Positions 1 through 5,495 of a stretch of DNA of 5,495 nucleotides are shown in pieces. A model generated the notes under the pieces. The model searched no databases. It saw only the letters and a program-made list of their open reading frames with translations, and was not told where the DNA came from. Position 1 is the first letter of the stretch; each line of letters opens with the position of its first letter. The position numbers were made by a program, and so were the translations under genes. Source of the stretch: Verrucomicrobiales bacterium (GTDB lineage Bacteria > Verrucomicrobiota > Verrucomicrobiia > Verrucomicrobiales > Verrucomicrobiaceae); the NCBI GenBank assembly GCA_003453085.1, contig DMMK01000461.1, forward strand, positions 1 through 5,495, in the 5' to 3' direction.

Positions 1-50
1 TCCCGCTCCTTGGGGTCTTCCCTCCTTCATCAACCCTCCTCTTCTCCAAA

Positions 51-86
51 CAAAAGCCCCCTGGACTCTTGCGAATCCAGGGGGCT
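51..86 (-). terminator. Rho-independent terminator of the giant CDS
   Basis: A perfect 11-bp inverted repeat pairs 55-65 with 76-86 (arm AGCCCCCTGGA), enclosing a 10-nt loop. On the minus strand the G+C-rich stem is followed directly by TTTTGTTTGG, a U-tract. On the plus strand the bases after the stem are not T-rich, so the terminator acts in one direction. It starts about 25 nt past the TAA at 112-114 and so marks the end of the transcription unit containing the large gene. Confidence 0.93.
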
Positions 87-111
87 CTGAGAGCGGCTTT
101 CCCGCGAAGTT

Positions 112-1584
112 TTAGAGGCCAGCCGGCACCATGGCCTGGCTGCTGGTCCCGTCGGTGAAGATGATGAGGACCACGATGTTGCCGTCGCTATCGATCACCA
201 GCTGTTCCCAGCGGCGGTCGGTGGTGCTGGTGGTGTCGGAGCCGGGGAAGTCGATGGTGGAGACCGTCTTCATGCCGTGCAGGGTTGTTCCCAGAGGGTC
301 ACCGCTGCGCAGCACCAGTTCCAACTCACCGCCGTTCGACTCCTGGCGCCACAGGCCTTTGTCATTCACGCCGGCCACGATGCCGGGTCCGGTCACCTTG
401 CCCAGGAAGATCATCTGCTCCTGCCCGCCCACCATCGGGATTTCCAGACTGGAGAAGGTGGCACCCAGGATGCCCGGTGCTGCGTCGCCCACTTTGACGA
501 CCATGCGCATCGTGCCAGAGACATCGGTAAACAAGGCATGCACATCGGTCGGGGCTTTGCTCACACCGTCGCCGTTCACGTCCAGCCAGGTCTTCCAGGC
601 ACCATGGTTCTGGTTGGTCAGCCAGCCGCCCCAGGTGTTGCCCACCTTGGAACCGACAGGCATGCCAGCGATGCCGCTGTCACCGCTGCGCAGCACGCAG
701 GTGTAGCTGCCAGTCGCCGCACTGCCGCGCCAGATGCCATCGCCTTTCAGACCGCCGGTGTTGTCACCGTTCTTGTTAAGCATGCCGCGGAAGCTGATGA
801 CGCTGCCGGAGCCCATCGTCGGCCGCTGGATGCGGGAGAATGTCGCCCCGCCTGTGCCAGGTGCCACATCACCTGTGAAGACAGCCCGCACCGGAGCACC
901 TGTATTGCCCACGGCGTGATACCAGATGCCTTCCTTGTTCGTCTTCGTCATGGCGGCAAAAACGGCGTTGCCAGTGGCATCCATGCGGGCCGGATCCGAG
1001 AAGCTGCCCATCAGGTTGCCAAAGTTTTCCGCCGTACCAGGAGCCGGTGAATTCTCACGTGCCACCACCTGCATGGAAACCGTGCCCAGCGTGCTGTCCA
1101 CCCGGTTGCGCACGATCGCCGTCGTTGTGCTCGCGCCACCAAAGGTCACAGAGTACATCGCATCGCCCTTGTCGGCTGCCGTTTTAGCCGTGGCATACAC
1201 ACCGGCGCAGAAGGTCTTGATAAAGACGCCCGGCAGGCCAGGAACAGCATCCCCTTCACGGGCCAGAAGCCGCATGGAGGAACCGCCGATCTCGCTCCAC
1301 ACACCCACATCGTTGGCGGAGGTGACCCCGCCGGTGCCGATGCGCATGGAGGCAAGCATAGTCACTTCACCATCTTCATTGATGCCTGGCACGATGGGCA
1401 GGTAGTCAAAGGTGGTGCCTGCCGCATCCGGCACGGTTTCACCCGTGCGGGCGATCATCCACACACTGCCTGTGGTACCAGCCTTCCAGATGCCCTGGGA
1501 ATTGTTCACCGTCACAGCCGGTGAACCAGAGCCAACGATGAGGGAACCTGGGAACACCACGGTTCCATTTTCGGCCACAAAGCC
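112..1584 (-). repeat. C-terminal array of about seven 60-67-residue protein repeats (NxxGxxAF-like)
   Basis: Residues 1298-1787 carry a recurring pattern: an Asn/Asp-x-x-Gly turn plus a hydrophobic strand, a G-[IVL]-W motif, then a hydrophobic strand ending in [R/K]xGDxxPG and G-x-x-F. G-[IVL]-W is clear at 1328 (GIW), 1391 (GVW), 1516 (GIW), 1580 (GIW) and 1707 (GLW). The residue before the xGD-type motif falls at 1343, 1406, 1473, 1533, 1596, 1661 and 1723, a spacing of 63, 67, 60, 63, 65 and 62. Unit 3 (RENSPAPG) and unit 6 (no GxW) are degenerate. The last strand pair, with DSDGNIVV at 1762-1769, is a partial eighth unit. The pattern matches my memory of the 'choice-of-anchor tandem repeat NxxGxxAF' family. 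A beta-propeller or solenoid is likely. The repeats are diverged at DNA level and are not a simple DNA repeat. Confidence 0.75.
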
Positions 1585-4500
1585 ACCACGACGCAGGATG
1601 TCATAAAGACCGATCTCAGACACACCGTCGGCACCCTTCACCGGGTTTTCCGTCACGATGTCCTTGCCAGCATCCTTGGCCACCGGGATGACGGTGAGAC
1701 GGGCCTTCGCCTCGACATTGATGAGGAAGGGATTTTCATTCGGATCATTGCTGGCGATCTGCAGCACTGCCGAACGAATGCCACCCAGGTACCCGGTAGG
1801 CGTAAAGGTGAGCGTGTAGGTGGTAAAGCCGGCTTCGGCCACCGTGGTGCTGCCCAGGGCAGACACGGTGAAGTCCGCAGGATTTGTCCCCGCCTTGGTG
1901 ATGACCAGGTTTTCCAGGTTGGCCTCGCCATCATTGCGCACCGTGAAGGTGATCGGCGTGCCGCTCTGGCCTGCCAGGACGATTTCAGGAATCACCACCG
2001 TCGAGCTGCCAGAGGTCAGCGCAGTGCCCGTAGGATACTCCACCGAGATGTCCGGAGGAAGCTGATCCACATTGAAAGGACCGGCGGCGTTGTTCGCTTC
2101 GTTGGCTTCGATCACGGCCTGCGTGGAGTCCACGTAAACCCAGACTGAGGTCGCACCACCCAGATTCACTCCCGTGAGGTTCACCGTGGTGGTGGTTCCG
2201 GAAGGCAGGTTCACCAGGTAAGGGATGCCGATGGCACCGCCGCCTGCATAGGGGTTGCCGTTGTAGATACGCAGCACCACGTTGTTAAAGGACTGGCCTG
2301 AGCCCGGATCATTGCTGATCTGGACGCTGAAGTCCGCCGAGGTGCGGGGCACAATGTTGGAAAGCGTCACCGTGCCGAGGCTGATGTCCGCATCGGCCGC
2401 CTGGATGTCCACCACAGCCGTGTTGTTGCTGGTCTTGCCATTCGCCGTCACCCGCAGGCCCAGGCTGCCGACATAAGGGGTGTTGTAAGTCACGGTCACC
2501 GTCACGCCCGTGGCGTCTCCATAGATGCCGTCGCCGTTCAAGTCCCAGCTATAGCTCACGATGGGGTCGCCATCCGGGTCATAGGAATTGGAACCGTCGA
2601 GCGTGATCGGCTGGCCGACCTTGCCCGCATAGCCTTGGAAGCCACCCAAGGGCAGTGCCACGGCCACCGGGGCCACGTCCGTCGCCACGACAGTCACCTG
2701 CACGGTCGAGGTCTTGATCAGCGCCGGGTCATTGTTGTCCTTCACCCGCAGCGTAACCGTGTAGGTGCCCGTGGTGGCGTAGCCAGGATTGGTCACCTGG
2801 GATCCCGTCGCATCAGGCGTGGTCCAGTTCAGGCCATCTGCCGCATTCCAGTCCCAGAGATATTCCACGATGGCGCGGTCAGGATCCAAGTGATAGGAAC
2901 CGGCAGCGCTGAGAGTAAAGGAGCGGAAGCCGGGCTTGTTGCTCTGCTCGCCCACTTCGCCGATCACGGGCACCGGCGGTGCCTGCGTGACGGAGGCGGA
3001 CAGGATCAGCACCCCGTGCGCGGTGTTCAGGTCGTTGTAGCTCGTGCTGCTCGGCCAGTCCTGGCTGATCCAGCGACCGTCGGCCAACTGGCCAAACATG
3101 TCATTGGTCGAACGGTAGGCTGGCGACAGGGTGGCGGGCAACTGCGTGGCATCGCCCAGGAGCCAGGCCGTCATTTCCTTCTTCCAATCGCGGGAGACTC
3201 CGCCAACGGTCATGTGCGTGATGCCCTGCAGGGTCAGGCCTTTTTTGATGCCGTACATCGAGTACCAGTTCCCGGCCCAGCCCGCATTGACGGTGCCGCT
3301 GCCGCTGCGGTTTGCATCCCAGTAGGTCTGCAAGTAATTGACCGCAATGTCCACCTCTGTGACGCCCTGGAAGCGGCCGCTGAAGGCCATGCCCGTCAAC
3401 AGACCACCCGTCTTCGCCGTGTTCACCCAACTGGAGCTGCTTTCATAACCCACACCGCCGTTGGCATTCTGCACCTGCTTGAAGCCATGCACCATGTTGT
3501 CCAGATACCACGTGGGCGGCGTGATCTTCAGCCGGTCCAGCGCGGCTTTGTAGCAAAGCACGGGCCACTGCTGGGAGGAGCCGTCATATCGGCTGCCGGT
3601 GGCGGCGGTCACCGTATATTCATAACCACCGCGGACGGCGCCGTCGCCCATGCTCCAGCGGAAGGTATCCAGCAGGTCAATCACCACATCGTAGTAGCTC
3701 ATGTTGATGAACGGACCGCTGGGGATGATCGACGCCTGGGCTGCTGCTGGATTGCGGTAGGCAAAGATCACCGCCATGCCCGCGAAGGAGTTCACATACG
3801 TGCCGTGGCCGCCGTTCCAGAGATAGGCGCCTTTGCCGTCATTGTCTTCATCCACATCCCGCACCGCGATGCCATCGGTATGGTCTGCGATGTTTTGCAG
3901 CGCGCCGTAGTTCGTGCCTGCCCCCACGCCGAGGAGGAAGTTCAGACCGCGACGGACGGTGTCCGTGTAAACCCACTCCACTGCGTCATTGCCCGGCAGG
4001 TGCCCCTGCTCTTCAAAGGACAGCACGCAAGCGCCTGTGGTGCCAAAGCCATAGTCCGAGTTCGACTGATACCAGTAAATGCGGTCCGTGTTCAGTTCCA
4101 GAGCGCTGTTGTAAAGGTACACCAGGGCTTTTTCGATGGCGATGTTGGACCGTTCGTCCAGATCTGCAGAAGGCAGCACGCGGACCACGGAGGAACGCGA
4201 GGAACTGGCCCCGGTAGAGTCCGTCACCGTCAGCGTCACCGTCTTGGAACCCGCCGTGGTAAATGTGTGCGGCGCGGTGATGTACTTCACATTGCTCACC
4301 GTGCCGGTGGTGTCAGCCGTGCCGTCGCCATAGCTCATGCGGTAGGTGAAGGGAGCCGTGCCACCCCACACGCGGCCCCAGACGTTGATCGAAGTGTTGA
4401 TCAGGGCATTCGCATAGGTCGGGTTCTGCGCGTAGCTGGGCATCATGGCCACCTTCAGCAAGGCCAGGCCGCTGGAGGTCGTCGTGTTCAGGCTGTTGGT

Positions 4501-5495
4501 CGCCACCACACGCCAGTAATACACACTGTTTGGATTCAGGCTGGAGATCGGCGCGCTCACGTTCACCGGGGATGTCCCGCTGCCGATGCTCTGTAGGGAG
4601 GTTGTCACCAGGCCCACATCAAAGGCGGCACTGGTGGAATACTGAAAGCTCACCGTCGTCACCGCACCGCCTGGATTCACCTGCGCTGTCAGCGTCGCCG
4701 CTGTGGAGCTCTGGCTCACCGCGAGACGGTTACTGATCACCGGAGCGCTCTGCGCTCGCGCCGTCAGCGGCACATTGAAAGGATTTTCATCGGGATCGTT
4801 TGAGGCGATGACCAACTGCGCATTTGCCAGCGTGGCGGCAGCAGATTGAAAGCGCACCGTGAAGTTTGTCGTGGCACCCGCTGCCAGTGTGGTCGCCGGG
4901 GCAGACTGGAGGCTGAACTGGGCTGCACCCGTTCCGGTGAAGCTCACCGAGATCCCCGTCATCCCACCCGCACCGTCGTTGCGCACGGTAAATACGCGGT
5001 CAATCGTGCTCCCGGCCACCATGTTGCCAAAATCCACAGCGGCAACTTGGTCATCCGCCAGCGCCGGATCGGTGACTGCCGGGCCATTAAACAGCCCCAC
5101 ATCCGCCACCATCAGGGAACCGCCTGCGACCTGTCCGCCGTTGGTGTTGAAATTCGCATCGGCATCCCCGGCATCGCGCGCATCCTGAATCCAATAAAGG
5201 GAGGAAAGCAGCGTGTTTGCCGCATCCACCACATAGCCCGCTGCATCGTACACCGCCAGTCGGCCCAGTTTCACCGTGTAACCATCACCCGCAGTCGCGG
5301 CCGTGGAGGTCAGTGTCACCGAGTAGTCCCCTGCCAGCAGCAGTTGCTCGGCAAAGCTGAAGACTTCTTCGGTTTCAGACGATGCATCCACCTGCGCGGC
5401 GGTCAGGGAAGTCTGGGCAATCATGGCATTGCCGCCCGAGTTTCCGCCGAGACCGGAATACAATGTGAAGGTCACCCCTTCCGTTGTACCTACAG
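112..5495 (-). CDS. Giant secreted multi-domain protein (anchor-D, FN3-like, PKD, toroid-like, CARDB, NxxGxxAF-like repeats), 5' partial
   Basis: One uninterrupted frame runs from the right edge to TAA at 112-114, giving about 1,793 visible residues. A GTG at 5475 (residue 1 here) is probably not the true start: the frame stays open upstream to the edge (VGTTEG precedes it) and no signal peptide follows it. Domains by residue: 1-130, beta-rich and unassigned; 136-241, choice-of-anchor D; 243-342, FN3-like (VYYWRVVATNS); 345-436, PKD-like (YGDGTAD, then TVTLTVTDSTG); 438-829, alpha/alpha-toroid-like; 833-932 and 934-1027, PKD (second has SYDPDGDP and WDLNGDG); 1028-1137, CARDB-like (ending VIEANEANNAAG); 1140-1259, second anchor D; 1298-1787, tandem repeats. 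There are only four Cys (483, 641, 1423, 1593). I see no LPXTG, PEP-CTERM, T9SS-like tail or C-terminal membrane helix. The layout suggests an extracellular or cell-surface protein, with Ig-like modules acting as spacers. The specific function is unknown. Domain names rest on motif recognition, not a profile search; reading frame and strand are certain. Confidence 0.96.
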   Translation of the reverse strand, partial: VGTTEGVTFTLYSGLGGNSGGNAMIAQTSLTAAQVDASSETEEVFSFAEQLLLAGDYSVTLTSTAATAGDGYTVKLGRLAVYDAAGYVVDAANTLLSSLYWIQDARDAGDADANFNTNGGQVAGGSLMVADVGLFNGPAVTDPALADDQVAAVDFGNMVAGSTIDRVFTVRNDGAGGMTGISVSFTGTGAAQFSLQSAPATTLAAGATTNFTVRFQSAAATLANAQLVIASNDPDENPFNVPLTARAQSAPVISNRLAVSQSSTAATLTAQVNPGGAVTTVSFQYSTSAAFDVGLVTTSLQSIGSGTSPVNVSAPISSLNPNSVYYWRVVATNSLNTTTSSGLALLKVAMMPSYAQNPTYANALINTSINVWGRVWGGTAPFTYRMSYGDGTADTTGTVSNVKYITAPHTFTTAGSKTVTLTVTDSTGASSSRSSVVRVLPSADLDERSNIAIEKALVYLYNSALELNTDRIYWYQSNSDYGFGTTGACVLSFEEQGHLPGNDAVEWVYTDTVRRGLNFLLGVGAGTNYGALQNIADHTDGIAVRDVDEDNDGKGAYLWNGGHGTYVNSFAGMAVIFAYRNPAAAQASIIPSGPFINMSYYDVVIDLLDTFRWSMGDGAVRGGYEYTVTAATGSRYDGSSQQWPVLCYKAALDRLKITPPTWYLDNMVHGFKQVQNANGGVGYESSSSWVNTAKTGGLLTGMAFSGRFQGVTEVDIAVNYLQTYWDANRSGSGTVNAGWAGNWYSMYGIKKGLTLQGITHMTVGGVSRDWKKEMTAWLLGDATQLPATLSPAYRSTNDMFGQLADGRWISQDWPSSTSYNDLNTAHGVLILSASVTQAPPVPVIGEVGEQSNKPGFRSFTLSAAGSYHLDPDRAIVEYLWDWNAADGLNWTTPDATGSQVTNPGYATTGTYTVTLRVKDNNDPALIKTSTVQVTVVATDVAPVAVALPLGGFQGYAGKVGQPITLDGSNSYDPDGDPIVSYSWDLNGDGIYGDATGVTVTVTYNTPYVGSLGLRVTANGKTSNNTAVVDIQAADADISLGTVTLSNIVPRTSADFSVQISNDPGSGQSFNNVVLRIYNGNPYAGGGAIGIPYLVNLPSGTTTTVNLTGVNLGGATSVWVYVDSTQAVIEANEANNAAGPFNVDQLPPDISVEYPTGTALTSGSSTVVIPEIVLAGQSGTPITFTVRNDGEANLENLVITKAGTNPADFTVSALGSTTVAEAGFTTYTLTFTPTGYLGGIRSAVLQIASNDPNENPFLINVEAKARLTVIPVAKDAGKDIVTENPVKGADGVSEIGLYDILRRGGFVAENGTVVFPGSLIVGSGSPAVTVNNSQGIWKAGTTGSVWMIARTGETVPDAAGTTFDYLPIVPGINEDGEVTMLASMRIGTGGVTSANDVGVWSEIGGSSMRLLAREGDAVPGLPGVFIKTFCAGVYATAKTAADKGDAMYSVTFGGASTTTAIVRNRVDSTLGTVSMQVVARENSPAPGTAENFGNLMGSFSDPARMDATGNAVFAAMTKTNKEGIWYHAVGNTGAPVRAVFTGDVAPGTGGATFSRIQRPTMGSGSVISFRGMLNKNGDNTGGLKGDGIWRGSAATGSYTCVLRSGDSGIAGMPVGSKVGNTWGGWLTNQNHGAWKTWLDVNGDGVSKAPTDVHALFTDVSGTMRMVVKVGDAAPGILGATFSSLEIPMVGGQEQMIFLGKVTGPGIVAGVNDKGLWRQESNGGELELVLRSGDPLGTTLHGMKTVSTIDFPGSDTTSTTDRRWEQLVIDSDGNIVVLIIFTDGTSSQAMVPAGL
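1699..2058 (-). other. Region encoding second choice-of-anchor D domain
   Basis: Residues 1140-1259 repeat the architecture of residues 136-241: PITFTVRNDGEANLENL, NPADFTV, TTYTLTFTPTGY, and the closing LQIASNDPNENPFLINVEAK. The closing decapeptide differs from the first copy only at Asp/Asn (ASNDPDENPF versus ASNDPNENPF). The domain leads directly into the C-terminal repeat array. Confidence 0.85.
2065..2394 (-). other. Region encoding CARDB-like domain
   Basis: Residues 1028-1137 begin DADISLGTVTLSN, continue with a strand of the form VxISNDPGSG, and end with VWVYVDSTQAVIEANEANNA. The closing Asp-x-x-x-x-Val-x-Glu-x-x-Glu-x-Asn-Asn pattern is the hallmark of CARDB (cell-adhesion-related domain in bacteria). 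It lies between the second PKD domain and the second anchor-D domain. Confidence 0.75.
2395..2979 (-). other. Region encoding two tandem PKD domains
   Basis: Residues 833-932 contain LSAAGSYHLDPD, EYLWDWN and YATTGTYTVTLRVKDNND. Residues 934-1027 contain LDGSNSYDPDGDPIVSYSWD followed by LNGDGIYGD. These are the canonical PKD beta-strand and turn motifs. The first copy carries the usual Gly-Thr-Tyr-Thr-Val strand; in the second copy that strand is less typical (GSLGLRVTANG). They sit just C-terminal to the toroid-like module and probably act as extracellular Ig-like spacers. The Asp-rich loops may bind calcium. Confidence 0.85.
2989..4164 (-). other. Region of the CDS encoding an alpha/alpha-toroid-like (prenyltransferase/terpenoid-cyclase-like) module
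   Basis: Residues 438-829 differ from the Thr/Val-rich Ig-like flanks: they are rich in Trp, Tyr, Gly, Leu and amphipathic helix-like stretches. Recurring elements have a Gly-rich turn followed by a helix, such as YLWNGGHGTYVNSFAGMAVI (551-570), DGSSQQWPVLCYKAAL (631-646), NGGVGYESS (672-680) with TGGLLTGMAFSG (689-700), GWAGNWYSMYGIKKGL (732-747) and DGRWISQDWP (799-808) followed by NTAHGVLILSAS. Such turns plus helices are characteristic of squalene/hopene-cyclase and prenyltransferase repeats. No DxDD cyclase acid motif, thioester Cys motif or clear zinc site is visible, so catalysis is not supported. An acidic loop, DVDEDNDGK (540-548), could bind calcium. The module may be a binding or structural scaffold. 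The fold assignment is an inference from motif style. Confidence 0.55.
4753..5070 (-). other. Region encoding first choice-of-anchor D (ASPM/SPD-2/Hydin-like) domain
   Basis: Residues 136-241 show the family layout: VDFGNMVAGSTIDRVFTVRN near the start, a middle stretch with Gly-Ala-Ala-Gln-Phe-Ser-Leu, a TLAAGATTNFTVRF strand, and the closing LVIASNDPDENPFNVPLTAR. This is an Ig-like beta-sandwich commonly found as a spacer in large bacterial surface proteins. A second copy lies at residues 1140-1259 of the same protein. Confidence 0.85.

Noticed and set aside
51..86. The inverted repeat considered as a bidirectional terminator or operator
   Set aside because: Only the minus-strand side is followed by a T-run, and the hairpin sits directly after the minus-strand stop codon, so a one-way terminator explains it fully.
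131..1405. Overlapping plus-strand open frames of 61-257 codons
   Set aside because: All are antisense to the C-terminal repeat array, overlap one another in different frames, and encode low-complexity Pro/Arg/Ser-rich sequence with no family motif.
112..1584. The C-terminal repeats considered as a tandem DNA repeat or CRISPR-like array
   Set aside because: The periodicity is at protein level only. Units diverge strongly in DNA, lengths vary by several codons, and the frame is continuous.
1653..1934. Alternative-frame minus-strand open frame of 93 codons, and a similar one at 3101-3430
   Set aside because: Both lie inside the giant CDS in another frame and give Arg/Pro/Trp- or His/Gly/Arg-rich sequence with no motif, while the main frame there encodes a good anchor-D domain and toroid-like repeats respectively.
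3841..3860. DVDEDNDG considered as a terpene-cyclase-type acidic catalytic motif
   Set aside because: The pattern is not DxDD in the expected helical context. It looks like a surface acidic or calcium-type loop.
2635..4596. Plus-strand open frame of 653 codons
   Set aside because: It lies wholly antisense to the giant CDS. Its translation is rich in His, Arg, Gly and Ala with no recognisable domain, as expected from the antisense frame of a G+C-rich gene. The opposing frame has clear anchor-D, PKD and CARDB motifs throughout.

Overview
This window is almost entirely one very large minus-strand coding sequence. It enters from beyond the right edge, so its N-terminus is missing, and it ends at a TAA at 112-114. 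A strong intrinsic terminator follows at 51-86, oriented for the minus strand. Nothing else gene-like is supported. The plus-strand open frames are antisense shadows of the big gene.

About 1,793 residues are visible. They form a secreted, multi-domain, surface- or matrix-type protein rich in Thr, Ser, Gly, Ala and Val and poor in Cys. Reading N to C (window right to left), the order is: an unassigned beta-rich segment; an ASPM/SPD-2/Hydin-like 'choice-of-anchor D' Ig-like domain; a fibronectin-III-like domain; a PKD-like domain; a central segment of about 390 residues with Gly/Trp/Tyr-rich repeats resembling alpha/alpha-toroid (prenyltransferase/terpenoid-cyclase-like) folds; two PKD domains; a CARDB-like domain; a second choice-of-anchor D domain; and a C-terminal array of about seven repeats of 60-67 residues. 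That array resembles the NxxGxxAF tandem-repeat family. The protein stops right after the array, with no visible sorting or membrane anchor.

Organism: the DNA is G+C-rich. Giant proteins combining anchor-D, PKD, CARDB and NxxGxxAF-like repeats are typical of Verrucomicrobiota and related Planctomycetota/PVC bacteria. A verrucomicrobial source (Prosthecobacter/Verrucomicrobium-like) is my best guess, but it is inferred from protein style and no marker gene is present.

The terminator just after the stop shows this gene ends its transcription unit. Only about 50 bases lie beyond it, so gene neighbourhood gives no functional clue. The most interesting parts are the toroid-like module embedded between Ig-like spacers and the C-terminal repeat array, which could close as a beta-propeller.
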